A model generated the notes under the pieces. That model saw only the letters and a program-made list of their open reading frames with translations. It did not search any database and had not been told where the DNA came from. This document shows, piece after piece, positions 40,240 to 52,772 of a stretch of 64,000 nucleotides of DNA. Origin of the DNA: Pyricularia pennisetigena (lineage: Eukaryota > Ascomycota > Sordariomycetes > Magnaporthales > Pyriculariaceae). Location of the stretch: contig NW_021940922.1 in assembly GCF_004337985.1 (NCBI RefSeq), positions 124,001 to 188,000 of the forward strand, given 5' to 3'. Numbering within the stretch: the first letter of the stretch is position 1; each line of letters begins with the position of its first letter. A program made the position numbers and the translations under genes.

Positions 40240-41960
40240 ACCAATACATTTTAAACGTAAATATAAATATGTGGTTTTTATTATTAAAACTAATTTTATT
40301 TAATATAACCTTTTTTGGAACCCGCAAACCGCTTGTAAACACATGCACATTTTTTTAGGCCCGGAATAAACCACCAATTACCGATTCCTTAAACTTTTTC
40401 GAAACCCTATATTCCATTAACGTATCGTTTTGTTTGCTATTAATAAATTTTATATAATTTTACAATGGAAGGATTTTAGGGAATCGTTTTTTATATTTCG
40501 TTTGGTCCGGGCAGTTATATTAGCAATCCTACCTATATTCGGGTGTACCGCAACCTTTACAGCAAAAATTAAAATTTACGTCCTCGACCAATTGTATTAT
40601 TAAAGGATAATATATTTCGTTAAAATGCCTTTCGACCGACCCGAAATTGCGATTATAATACAGTATTTGGAACGCAAAACCCTTATTAACGATTACCGGC
40701 GTTTTTCATTCCTAATAAAAAATATTATACCATTATCCGCCACCCGTATTTTTAAAATTATTATATATATGGACGCCAGGAACCGCATTATCCAAACACG
40801 CCAATTCCTAATAAAAAACTTCGTATTTAGGAAATTTATTAAACGAAACACAACCGATATAATTATCCGGTATAATGCATTTCCATTTAAAATCAATAAA
40901 ATTAAAATTTACGCAAAATTTTCAAAACCGGATTTTAAAACTTATATTATATTTTCCACTTTATTTTTGGGTATGGGTATGGATATACCTAATATAAAAC
41001 GTATAAGGTAATACGGCGCGATAATATTAAACGACCCCGTAAACCTGTGGTAAAGGTTCGGACGAACCGCACGCGGGTTTAACCGTAAAGGAACCGTATA
41101 TTTTTTTGCGTTTTATTAATATTTCGATACGCAGGGGTTTATCGCTAAATATAAACCAACCAGCCAAAATTATTAACCAAATTAATTAAATAACCCGTAA
41201 TATTACGAAAAAACGCTAAAAATTTACAAATTACCCATTTAAATTTGTTAACGTATTTATAAACGCGGTTATTTTTTATTAACTTTTTACGTATTGTTAA
41301 ATTTAATTTAAACGATAATAACCGGGCAAAACCGTCGGAATTACCACAAACCGGTTTTTTAGGTATATTTAAATTACGCGTTCCGCCCCATTAGACGTGA
41401 TAGGAAATAATAAATAGGAAAAAATTGAAAAGGGCGTTAAATATGCAAATTTTCGCCAACGCCAAATATTTTCGACGAACAATATTGAATTTTATACAGG
41501 AAACGAATCCATTTTTTACGATAAACTAACCTGAAAATTGTTGCAACGCCTGCGTGTACCAAATTGAAGTTTTACCCGCATTACCCCCTAAAAAGCAGCC
41601 AATTAAAATATCCAGGAAAAATTCCAAAAAAAATTATATATTTAAACAGCTGGATAAATGGGGTACCCATTTTGCAATAACCATTTTTTACCCAAACCCG
41701 CGGCGGTTATACGACCTATTATCCCAGCTGGTTCTACCCAAACCAATAATTTTTAATATCGTTAAAAAACTCGTCCATTCCTATAACCGGGAATGGACGA
41801 AAAACGATTTGCTGGAAAATGTTCCAAATTTATAATTAATTAAATGGTTTAAACAATATAGCGACTATTTCGTTGTTTAATTCCCAATAATATACGAAAA
41901 TGGGATACGAAATCACGCCTTTTATTTGCATAAATAATAAACAAAAAGGCGGCGGAATTA
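40240..41960 (+). pseudogene. RecQ-type DNA helicase relic
   Basis: A superfamily-2 DNA helicase relic. Reading through RIP-type stops gives FRLVRAVILAILPIFGCTAT (about 40,500-40,560; motif III region ending in TAT), a conserved open piece at 40,625-41,011, then IIFSTLFLGMGMDIPNIKRI (the RecQ GMGID-type motif V, about 40,950-41,010) and WQRFGRTARGF (motif VI region, about 41,050-41,080). A later piece in another frame (41,554-41,835) resembles the C-terminal extension seen in fungal telomere-linked and other RecQ-like helicases. The DEAH motif is decayed beyond certainty. The many TAA/TAG codons at former CAA/CAG sites make it non-functional. Within G1 it lies near the B end and reads towards SNF2. 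Family membership is by motif recognition. Confidence 0.65.
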
Positions 41961-43079
41961 AAATACGGTGGCACTTTAGGAAACGATGGATATAATTAAC
42001 AATTATTCGGGAAAATAAACTAATAAACGCCGACGAACGAATTAAACGGTATTATAACCATAGGTTAAAATGCTGGTTAGCGTTAACGGTTGCAAAAATA
42101 TCTAATATAAAAACCTTTATAAGTTTATAACCCAAAAGCTAAAAGGCGATTAAAGTTAAAACCTAATTAAATTAAATAACGTACCCTGGATTACAAAAGG
42201 GTCGAACGATAAAAAAGGCGACGCCGAATTGGATTAACCAGGGGGGGAAGATTAAACAGCGCAAAAAATATAATTGTTAAACATTAAAATCCCCAATTAA
42301 CGGCCTAAATAAAACGACCAAATGCTGGATAATAACCATTATTACGTAAATTAAAAGCTTGGATTATATATAAACTGGTACAGCGTAACAGCGCCCCGAT
42401 TAAAAATAAAAGGGTTCGATATTGCGAATTGTAATAATTATTACGGTTAAAATCCGGAAATTTTAGCGTTTCCATTTTAATTTTATTTTATTAGCAGAGA
42501 ACCCCATACGTAAACCCAATTATAAATACTTTTTTTTTATTTTTATTAGTTTGTTTTCTTTTTTTTTACAATAAAAACCTTTTTCCCGGCCGCCAGATTT
42601 TTTTTATAACGATTAATAAAAAATTATAACGATTAAACTAGCGTTTAATTTTCAATCAACAAACGTAATAATTATTATAATCGCAAAATTACCTTAGCAA
42701 ATACTGCAAACACATTTATTAAAAAATTTGATTAAAGCATTTTTAATTGGATAAAACTGTTTATATTTTACCCACCCAAACAGGCATTAACCCAATCGTA
42801 ACGAGGGTAAATTATAATTAACGCCCCTGCATCGTAAGGGTACCCCCCACCCGGTTAGGTCCGGGGCAGATTAATTAACCTTACTTTAATAATAGTTACA
42901 GTTATTGCTTTAATTCGCCAAAAACCGTAACAATTGTTATAATTACGTTTTTTTGTTACTATAATTCCCAAAAAACGCCAAAAAGGTAAAATTTCCGCCC
43001 AAACCACCACCAAATTTACGTTGGAATATATACCCAGTAATGTTAAATTATTTGCCCATTTAATAATTATACCATAAAG
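41961..43079. other. AT-rich spacer between RecQ and SNF2 relics, with palindromes
   Basis: No clear coding sequence. Palindrome-like copies TTGTAATAATTATTACGG (42,429), CGTAATAATTATTATAA (42,664) and CGTAACAATTGTTATAATTACG-type (about 42,927) belong to the family found in the SNF2 introns. Confidence 0.45.
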
Positions 43080-44154
43080 AGGAGCGCGGACAAAAAAAAT
43101 AAACCAATATTTTATAGATTTAGAAATTTACGACGCGGATATTGCAATTGTTTTGGAATTAAATTTTGCTCGGTTAAACCGTTTTATATTACAGGGTTAT
43201 TCGGATGCAACCGGAATTTTTTTTAATTTTCCCCCTATTTTTAATAATAATAATAATAATTAAAATAATACCGATATGGATTCCAGCGATAATAAATTTA
43301 CCCCCGCCCCCGTCGATTATAATAACGACGATATTTATATGGGCGAAAACGATAATTAACCTACCCCCGCGTCCGCCAATAAAGGCGATAATAATATTAA
43401 TATGGACGATAATTATAACGAACCTGCCCCGGATTTGGATAACCGCCAATTGCAAACTCCTTTGGTATTTTTTAAACCACCTGCCAACGCATTGTCCCCG
43501 CCATTAAAGGACCCCAAAAACCGGTTTTTTGCACTATAACCGGAGGTTATTATGAACCCGGTACCCGCGCTATTAAATAGGCCGCCCGTACCCCGTATAT
43601 ATAAAATTACCACCGTTCGGCCAGCCAAAACCAATTTTATTTCGGTATCGCGGACGTAACCCAAACCTAATTCGACGCCAAATAATGGACCAATAAATTT
43701 CGTATAACCCGAATATTATTTCCTATCGTACAAAAATACGGATTTTTTGGATCGCTTACCCGTCCCGTTATGGAAGGATTTTTAACTGGGTAAAAACCAA
43801 TCCGTATCGGCGATAATTATTATAATTTGGCGCAAAGTAAGGAATACGAATATTGCCAAAATAGTTTGTATTATACCCTATTTAGGTTATATTAACTGTT
43901 TTAAAATTAATAATAATATTAACCCGCCCGCCTGGTTCGGTCGCGGAAATAACATTTTCCGTAATACGGACGAAACCCCAATCGCCCAAACCTTTAAACG
44001 TTTTTAATTCGCTGCTGGCGTCGCCGCAGCAAAAATACGCGTTAATAACCAGATTTTGGCATATTATTTTAATAATAATTCGTCGAATATAAACGAAATA
44101 ATAGTCGTATTTGGTTACGAAACGACAAATATTTTTGTACAATATATTAATATA

Positions 44155-44400
44155 ATAGGTTAATATTTTTTTTTATTGGATTGCGACAATTATTATAATC
44201 CTTGCATTGATATATTTTGTTATTTAATATATTGTAATAATTATTACAATATTTTGCGGTAATGCCAAACAATTACTGCTATAATATAATAACTGTTATA
44301 ATTTGGTTTTTACCCTTTTATATATTTTGGGATAACGGGTGCAATTTTAATTCTTAATTAATTTATTTTTAATCGCCGACGTATTCGGCTTTTTAACTTA
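44155..44400 (+). repeat. Palindrome-bearing gap 1 in SNF2 relic
   Basis: Contains the perfect 20-bp palindrome ATTGTAATAATTATTACAAT (44,231-44,250) and a diverged copy GCGACAATTATTATAATC at 44,183. Likely intronic because protein-like sequence resumes at 44,465. Confidence 0.5.
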
Positions 44401-45679
44401 TTTTAAGGCAGGTAATCCCGGTAAACAAATTAAAGGTAGTAAAATGCCCGTTTAGTAAAAGACTTTGGCGTCCATACCGGATATATTTAACGATAGGGGT
44501 ATTAAACCTATTTTCGATAATTTGACAAATCGGCGTCGCCTACCCCTAATCCCCCCTTTTATCCGCCAAAGCAATATTAACCTCCCCGGGTTAAAAATAT
44601 TCGCAAACAAATTTAAACCGGTTATAATTCCCACAATTTTTGCTACGATGTTAATTTACCTGCGGATAATAACTACCGGACCTAATTTTAAAAACGGCGA
44701 TTTGAAGTTTAAAACCGTTAATTTTGGACCATATATATATAACGGTTATTATATCGACGATTGGTTTAAAATTTATTACCATTTCCTTTATTTTATTTTT
44801 CCCCGGCGGGGAAAAATCGTTATTAAAAGCAAAAACGGTCCTAACGATTTTGGTGGAAATTACCGCAACCTTTTTAAATTTAATATCGAACAATCCTCCA
44901 CCCTGTTTACTATCGCCGATTATATAATTATCACCGATAACGTTATCGTTTTGAAAAATTTGCATTTAATGCAATTTTAACATCGTTTAGTTACCCGTTC
45001 GCGAACCGACCAAATTATCGACGTCGTTAATTTGTTTGGTTTTAACCGCGCCTGCTATAACAGGACGATAATAATATTCGCTATCGACACCTGGTCCCGT
45101 TTTAAACCCATTAAAATCGGACGGTTGAAAAAGAAAAAAAAGCGTGCAAATTCAGTTTAAATGCATTTATTGGATTTGTTAATATTTAAAGGTATTTTTA
45201 ATAGTTTGTACGACGAGGGGCGGTTCCATCGTCCCATTTTTACCAAATTTAAAATAAAAATTGCCGAATTTTATCCTAAGTTTTTTGGCGACGACCAATA
45301 AAACGATTTTTTTAATTTTATATAAACCTAATCCACCATCGCCGATCGATTTGCTAATATGGACCGCGCAAAAAAGGAAATTTTCGAGGACGCCCGCCAA
45401 AAAATCCTAACGGTTTCCTTGGTATATTATGCGCAATTTTCCATTTTAATTAAAAATTATCCCTGGATTGGTTATTTTTTGATTCGGACGCGATTTAGGT
45501 TTTTATAAAAAAGTTGCGTTTATTTTAAAACATTTTGCCTATCGACGGTTTAAATACCGATAATAAAATCGGTTTCAAATATAAAAAAATTAAAGGAAAA
45601 TATTTTATATTTAATTGGAATATACCTAATGCTTTTTTTAGTCGCTATTGGTTACCCCATTAATTGGTTGGTAAATTAT

Positions 45680-45875
45680 ATATATATTATCCCTAATAAT
45701 TGTAATTATCGTTACAATTTTGCCCCTATTTTTGTAATTATTGTTACAATCCTGCCCCTATTTTTGTAATTATTGTTACAATCCTGCCCCTATTTTTATA
45801 ATTATTATTACAATCCCACCCCTATTTTTGTACATATTTTTACAATTTTTGTTTTTGTTAAATTAATTTTTTTTC
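45680..45875 (+). repeat. Palindrome-bearing gap 2: four ~32-bp tandem units
   Basis: Tandem units of TTGTAATTATTGTTACAAT followed by CCTGCCCCTATTT. Each is an inverted repeat (TTGTAA...TTACAA) plus a C-rich spacer. It lies directly before the Walker A block. Confidence 0.65.
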
Positions 45876-47714
45876 GGTTTAAATGCCCACACCCTATTAA
45901 AATTAAAGCAGTTAGCTTTTAAAAATTGGTTATTAACCAACGAAATAGGTATAGGAAAAACGATTATTTATTTTACGGTAATTTATATATGGTATATCCG
46001 TTACCAATACGACCGATTTATCCAAAATACCGACGGATGTTTTCCTACCTTGATTTTCGTCCCGGCCAGCCTTATTTCGCAAACATTTAAAAAAGCAGTA
46101 ACTAATTTCCCAACCTTCGACGTTAAATATTATTATGGTTTAACCGAGGCATGCGTTGCCAATACCCCGCGAGCGGTTGCTATTTTTACCCAGGCGCAAT
46201 TTTACGATATTTTAACAAATTCGCCGCCCGCAAATCTAATCCCAAATTTGCGGGTACGGTTATTATTATATTTTATTCGATATTCCTAATCCGAAAAACT
46301 AAATAATTGGACGAAATTTATAACGCGGAAAAGGTGTTTAATTTATAATATATAAATAAAATTATCGATTTTAATCCTTAGCAACGCCCCCCCGATGTCG
46401 ATAATTTCGACGATAATTCCGATATTGAAAATAATACCCAATAAATGTTTTTCTGGAATAGTTGTTATAATTTCGTTATATTAATATATTTGTTTAAATT
46501 AAATAATTTTGTTAAAAACCGCTAACGCAGAAACGGTTGGAAAGCCGATTTCTCCACGGGCGAAAACACCAAAAATATCCGGCGTTTAGTTATATATCTA
46601 TTATCCGGTATTTTTTTTTAGCGTATAATTGGAAACGAAGTTTAATACCTCCGTTACCGCGAATCGATAATATACCGCGCATTTCGCTTTATTTTTTATA
46701 TTAATCGGGGTATGGTCATTACCACGCCGATTATTAATAAAATTAGGGATATTATTGGCCTTAATATTTTGGTTTGGGATAAAACTGCGATTTTTTTCGC
46801 CCGATTTAAAGGTTTATTTTAGGAAAATATATTTACGGTTAATTATATTTGGGAAGGTAATGGTTATTTCGTCGTTTTTAATATCGATAAAAACACCGAA
46901 ACCTTTTTACAAAAATTTGAATCGATAGGTTGGAAATAGTGGCTATTTTACCCTCGAATTTTAAACTTTATAATTCTTACCACTATATTAAACGAAAAAT
47001 CGTTAGTAATTTTTAAGCATACGGGCGTATTTACGGTACGCAGGGGTATGGATACCGGGCTTATTTTGCCCAACGGTACAATTATTTATTCCCGTAAACG
47101 TATTCCGCCCTATAATATTATTATTAAAAAGCTCCAATTTGGCCACCGTTTCGAAAACGTTATAACGAATACCGAAACAATTTTTAAAAATATTATTACC
47201 GCATTTGTGGGCAAAAATACCGACGATATTGGTCCCGCTTTATTAGGAACTCCCACCAATGCGGATACTACAGCTGGTAACCGCCAAACCTCGGTTTTTT
47301 TTAATATGGGTTTTATCCGTTTGTTGCAGCTTTTGGCAATTAATTACTTTTTTTAATTAATAATCCACGCCGAGGACGATACCCGGGATGTTAATTCGGC
47401 GGAATTGGGTAAAATGCTGGCGTTAAAAGGAGTGGATTTTAAAATTAAATACCGCAACGTCCGATAAGGTTTTAAAAAAAGTTTATAAAAAGGAAAAACC
47501 CGTTTTAAATCGGTAATTGTGGACGTTTTAATTTAATATAGCGGCGACGGTCCTTTTAACTGGGTTTATTCAAAAATTTGCATTAATTTTAAAACGCTAC
47601 CTCCGTCGGGCAGGGTTAAAATAGTCTATTTTATGTTAAACGAATCGCTATTTATTGCCCGCGTGGTCGAAATTTGCATGGAGGAAAAAAAAAAGGTTAA
47701 CGCGTCCTGGTTAT

Positions 47715-47919
47715 AACCCCCAATTTTTGGATTTAAACGTAAATTGGCCATATAATGACAATTATTACAATATTTTTCCTTCCCTATAGCTATTGTAATA
47801 ATTATCACAATTTTTATATTTTTGGATTGTAATAAATGTTATAATAGCTGTTGTTTTTCCATTTTTGTAATAATTGTCACAATTTTTAATATACCTGCTA
47901 ATTTTTTTAGTTTTATTAC
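47715..47919 (+). repeat. Palindrome-bearing intron in SNF2 relic
   Basis: Separates helicase block 3 from motifs V/VI, so it interrupts the domain and is most simply an intron. It ends CTGCTAATTTTTTTAG (branch-like CTAAT, acceptor TAG at 47,919). Holds TGACAATTATTACAAT (47,756), ATTGTAATAATTATCACAAT (47,792), ATTGTAATAAATGTTATAAT (47,826) and TTGTAATAATTGTCACAA (47,866). Confidence 0.55.
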
Positions 47920-49162
47920 TTTTATTGTGGAAAAAGCTAATTTCGGTGTGGTTAATATCCGATTAAACCTGTCCTAACCCGAACGCGATAAAACCGTTTC
48001 CGATTTCACCGATTCCAGCTCCAGTTTTAACATTTATGTCCTAAATATCAATATTTCCAGCGTTAATTTTAATTTGCACCCTAATTGTTGCATTGGTATT
48101 ATTATCCCTTTAATGTGGAACGTTAATATACAATTGCAAATTTGTGGTCGTTTAATTCGGTTAGGTTAAAATAAACCTATTATTTGGCGCATTTTCGAAA
48201 TGCGAAGTACCCTTTTCGATTGGGTAAAAAGTCGCATATTCCGGAAGGTTAATGCTTTTTTTTCTACTATTCCGGCCGTTACTAATATATAGTAAATGTT
48301 ATTTAAATATATTACGCGTATACGTTTCCCTAAAGTTATCCAATTTCCAATTGTTAAACAATTTCTGGAGTATAAAGTAATAGCAGTTATACTTTTCTGG
48401 CTTTTTAACTATTTCGTTTGGACAATAAAACCCCCCCAGCATTTTAATACTTTTTATTTTAACAGGACGCGCCGTATAAGCGAACTCTATTTTCGTTTAG
48501 TTTTACTGTTCGTGTTAAATATTTTTAAACAGTTTAACGAACAGGATTTGGTGGAAAAAACGTTAGCTTTTATTTTAACGTTAGGTCCAGTTTATGTTAG
48601 TTACCAATACTAGGAGCAAAATGGTGGCCGTAATACGTTTGCTAATTATATTAATCGTATATACTTGCCTTATTTCCATTTTGCTATTATAAATTACGGG
48701 TTTGTGGTTAAATTAATAAAATGGATTAAAAACACCGAAGGATTTTACGACGAAACCGCGACCGCGCGGGTTATCGGGGCCCCAATAAGGGATTTTGGCT
48801 CCTGGGTTATTAAACGCCGGGAAACCAATAAACCGTTTGAAAAAAGTATTTTTAATAATAATAACGCCGACCTTTTGGCGGTCGTTATTCCGTTTTTTTT
48901 ATTTATCGATTTTGGCCTTAATTACGATAAATTCATATTTAATTCGTTAAAAAAACCCTGTATACCTATTTTAAAAAAGGATAAAAAAAAGGATAACTCG
49001 GTCCTTGGATCGTTTACCGCGACCCCAGTTCGGAAAAAAAGGCGTGGCGCTAATAAACCCATTCCTAAAGAATATTTAACGCTGCCAAGCGTTTTCGTCT
49101 TTTTTAATTGGTTTGGGTTTCTTTGTTTTGCTTTTTTTTGGGGTTTAATACTATACAATTAG

Positions 49163-49747
49163 GGGTTTTATATATGTAATGTTATAATAATTATCACTAT
49201 TGGGATCCGGTTTAATGGATTTATTATTCGTAGTTAATGGGGTATTATAATAACGGTTATTACCAGGATTTTCTTTACTGGATTTATAATTGGCGGTGGA
49301 TGGAGGATATAATTTATTTTGGTAAAAAAGATGGATAAAAAACGGGTTATTTATACGGAGGATTTTGGAGGAAATTATACCTCGCATTTTATTTTAAACC
49401 AAATTTACGATTGGTATTTATTTATTTGTATTTACTCGTTTTGCGGACGTTGTTTTACCTCCGTTATTCGCGGGTAAGGTTACCGTTATTCGTCTATTTA
49501 ATTCCTTTTTATAATAAAACGATTTTCGCTTTTACCCGTTTTGGTTTGCGTAATTTGCCTTTTATTATTTTAAATTTTATACGCCTTTTTCGTCGGATTT
49601 TTCGTATATTCCGTCCAGCAAATTTCCTTCGGTGTTAATTATATTATTAATATTTAAACCGTTTATCCGGTTATATCCTTCCTTTGGATTTGCCCCTGTT
49701 TTTTCAATATCCGCCTAAAATAACACGCTATTGGGGCGTACGATTTT
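49163..49747. other. Convergent junction between SNF2 and DUF6589-like relics
   Basis: About 0.6 kb with weak palindromes (GTTATAATAATTATCAC at 49,181). A Tyr/Phe/Leu-rich frame (49,411-49,638) is not convincing as a gene. Confidence 0.4.
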
Positions 49748-52459
49748 TTAATTAAATACCTCCAATTTATCGCCTATTAGCTTTTTCAAACCCAGGTATA
49801 ATAAATTAGGGCCGTCGAAATCGAAACTGGGTAATATTTTGGCCTTTTCGCTTCCCCAACCATTTTGGAATAACAAATACGTATAATGGACTATATCCTG
49901 GTAAGTTAACATTATATGGTATTTATTGTTAATACGTGTACGGGCGATGTTTTCCAATATTTTACGCACCGGAATTCCGATTGGCCCCATCGTTGCACAA
50001 TTTGGGAATATTTTTCGCAAATCGTGCGTAGAATTGCGGTTATTTTTAATATTTATAATGAAACCTTTATTAATATATTTAATTGCTAGGTTTGCCGGTT
50101 TAAATCCATTTCCGGCCGTGGTATATTTTACGAACGCTGATTTTAAAATCCCGGTGCGTAACGGTTAATTTATAACCTTTAATTATAATAACCAGGTTAA
50201 ATATAGCATTTTAAAGCTATAATTTTTTGTTTTGCAACCGTAAAAAAATAGGACCAATTGCGGTATTATAATTTCCAATACGCCGTAGTCTCCTTGGTGG
50301 AACGCGTTTATTATTATTTATAAAAAGTTAATTATTTGCAAATAACGGCGTTGCGTGCGGAAGGCGATATTAATTTCAGGTTTTATATCCCATAATCCAA
50401 TACCCATTAAACCGTTAATATAACCAGCGAATATATTATCGTAAATACGGTTTACCACGGAAATATATATATTATATGGTATATCGGTAAAAACTTTTTC
50501 CAGGGCGTTTTTAAAAATCTAATCCTTGTCCAATAATCCGTTTTGGATTAAAGCAGTAATTATAATGCATAAAATGCGGGACTGGAATATATTTTGTAAA
50601 AGCCGTGAAACGTGGTAAAACTCTTTTTTATTTTTTTAAAATTGGCTATATTTCCCCAACCCTATTATATTTATGGATATAATGGGGGCGTAATATTGCC
50701 ATAATTGGTTAATAAAATTAAATTTAATATGGAAAAACGCTGGTACGGGTAATATTTATTGTTTTTTGTTAAAGGGCTAAAATAATTCGATATGGGTTTT
50801 TTAAATAATACGGATATATAATGTTGTTGTTTAATCCCTATAAACGAGGAGCAGGACGGAAAAATAGTCGAAATAATCGGGTAGCAGGTTTAAAAAACGT
50901 TTAAAAAGGATTTCGTGGATTTGGATAATTCCTGCGTATTCCTTTTCGTTTTCGGTAATGGCGGGGGTTTGGATAAGGTAGGAGGTTAATATAGCTCGTA
51001 CGAGGGTAGGGTATTATAAGATTATTCCAGGCGTATGTGGGCGGTTGGGGAATAAAAAACTATAAATTTGGTGCATTATATAATATTTGGCGTTTTCGTA
51101 ATAGGTGTCCGGATATTGTAAAAAGGCGGGCGTTTGCAACCATTTTTGGCGGAAAGGTACGGTGGCGTACCATTGAGATTGCGTGTATCGTTTAAATCCT
51201 GGCGTTAATATAAGGAAGCACAATATCGAATTTTGCATTCGGTTACGTTTTCCATATTTAAGGTCCTGTACTTTGTCCAAAAAGTTGAAATTGTCATATA
51301 CGAAAAATAGTGTTGGGTCACGAGCGATCCTTTTTAAATTTATTTATATATTAATATAAATATATATATATATATATATAGAATTATTATTGTTGTTCGC
51401 GGTAAAAGCTAAATATAGATATAAGTATTGCTAATAACGTATTCGGGTAACGGCGACAAATTGTTGGGTTTGCCGTTTAATAGCTTTATAAAATAAATAT
51501 ATTCCAAACCCGGATAATATGTTTATAACACGTCGTATAAATTCCATTATTTATAAAATATAATGCGAATACGCGTAATAAATAATTGTTTTTTTAAAGG
51601 GAATATCCGTGGGTTAAAATCGCTAATATTAATATAACGCGTTAGTTTTTTAACGTTGGGGGGTTTGTGTTTTTAAAAAGGTATTTGGTTCCAGGTGTGC
51701 TACGTTCGAAATTTGTAACGATAAATAAAACGGGCGGTGGCCCCGGGAATGCAATAATAATAAAAATATAAATTTGTATAATATTGGCGTTTTGGACGGG
51801 ATTTCCTGGGTGGACGTGTCGAATATTTGTTTAAACCAATCCATATCGCTTACGTTTTTGGTGGTACAATTTTTTATTCCCGAAAATTGGAAATTTGTGG
51901 GTTCGAACCGGTTAAAAAAACGTAAATATTATATTAATTGCTGCAATTCCTTACGCAAAAGGTCGGTTTCAATAGGCGTAGGAAATTTATTATTCAAACG
52001 GTATTCGACCCTGTTAACGCGTAAACGTTTTCGGATTTAAGGGTTTCGTAATATTTTTTTAAAAAAAAATATTCGCGATAAGGTAGGTCGGGTAATTTCG
52101 TAAAAATTTGCCGTTATTACCCAAACGTGGATAAATTGTATAAAATTGGTACGTCGGTAACGGTTGCGCCGAAATTTGGTAATATCGCGAATAAATTTGG
52201 TTTCGGGGTTTATTTCCGCTTTAAATTTGGATTTTTTCGGTAATTGCTTTTAATCGATTAAAAAGGGTTTAAATTCCCATTTATTTTCGAATATAGGATT
52301 GGGCGATGGTAATTGGAATAGCGATAAAAACGAAAATAATTGCGATATCGATAAAAATAACAGGGTTAGGTCGAACGTAAAATATTGGGTTGCAGGTTGC
52401 GCGGATGGGAATATTTTTTCGGGTGTATTTATTGGTATTATTGGAAATATGTTTTCCAT
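49748..52459 (-). pseudogene. DUF6589-like protein relic (transposase candidate)
   Basis: Reads from the ATG at 52,459 to a stop at 49,748, with stops mainly at former Gln codons and one or more frame changes. Key landmarks: LFFVYDNFNFLDKVQDLKYG (about 51,310-51,250), which fits the YDN-x-N motif of DUF6589 proteins; NAFHQGDYGVLEI (about 50,310-50,270), the Gly-Asp motif; then YSFKMLYLTWLL, a Leu-rich stretch, and SFDFDGPNLLYLG near the end. The order matches my recollection of DUF6589 proteins, which are repeated in fungal genomes and linked to mobile DNA; their biochemistry is not established. It starts near the A end, where an autonomous element would keep its transposase. A (TA)n tract at 51,355-51,380 interrupts it. 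An alignment is needed to confirm the family. Confidence 0.5.
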
Positions 52460-52772
52460 TATTGGATTCGGGTTTTATTTGGTTTAATAGTGTATCGAAT
52501 AAAAGTTAATATACGTAAATATATGGTATAATAGTAGAATTCTTTTATTTTTTTATATGTCGGGGGGAATGGTGGTTGGCGATATCGCAGTATTGGGTAT
52601 TTTGTTGGTAGTACCGCTATAAACGGCGAAATGCGATAAGATGTCCTTAGACTAAAACGAGCGCGATTTTTTCGGCCAATGTAATTGGTCGAAAAGCCAT
52701 GTGGCTGAAAGGTATATGGAGCGTTCGGTCCCCACTGCGAAGCAGGGGGGTCTAGTTTAAGCACTGAGACTA

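Larger units (their letters stand above)
43080..49162 (+). pseudogene. SNF2-type helicase/ATPase relic, multi-exon
   Basis: Four protein-like blocks: about 43,080-44,150 (acidic Asn/Asp-rich linker, then FAAGVAAAKIRVNNQILAYY), 44,465-45,660 (FIRQSNINLPGLKIFANKFK), 45,890-47,710 and 47,920-49,162. Block 3 has the Walker A region LLTNEIGIGKTIIYFTVIYI and PTLIFVPASLISQTFKKAV (motif Ia). Block 4 has NINISSVNFNLH (motif V) and LQICGRLIRLG (motif VI, the QxxGRxxRxGQ of SNF2 enzymes, with Q now a stop). Such ATPases move nucleosomes or strip proteins from DNA. Blocks 1-2 are unknown and may be the N-terminal part of the same protein. Stops are largely CAA/CAG-to-TAA/TAG. The gaps between blocks are palindrome-bearing and intron-like. 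Ends with a Lys/Arg-rich region (KKRRGANKPIPKEY). Confidence 0.65.
38989..52772 (-). mobile_element. G1: 13.8 kb DNA transposon with RecQ, SNF2 and DUF6589-like genes
   Basis: Terminal inverted repeats TAGTCTCAG (38,989-38,997) and CTGAGACTA (52,764-52,772), flanked by a perfect 9-bp duplication TAAAAACCT inside an LTR-A. The B end (first ~370 bp) matches the B end of M3, and the A end (last ~250 bp) matches the A ends of M1, M2 and M5. It carries a RecQ-type helicase relic and a SNF2-type relic on plus, and a DUF6589-like relic on minus, convergent with SNF2. All are RIP-damaged. The superfamily is unclear: 9-bp duplications are usual for Mutator-like elements, but I see no MULE transposase motif. 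Confidence 0.8.

Noticed and set aside
40693..40896. Minus-strand frame in the RecQ region
   Set aside because: Plus-strand translation carries recognisable helicase motifs; the minus frame is its shadow.
43205..43507. Ile-rich 'membrane protein' frames on both strands
   Set aside because: Another frame of the same DNA gives a coherent Asn/Asp-rich linker of the SNF2 relic. The Ile runs come from AAT/ATT-rich mutated DNA.
37620..52772. A single 15 kb element with 1.08 kb terminal inverted repeats
   Set aside because: The flanks at 37,620 and 52,772 share no duplication and lie in different host repeats. The left end at 38,989 with TAAAAACCT explains the data better, and 37,620-38,700 is a truncated separate copy.
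38989..52772. A telomere end with telomere-linked helicase
   Set aside because: No telomeric repeat array is present. Short TTAGGG-like matches are isolated, and the helicase lies within TIR and duplication borders.
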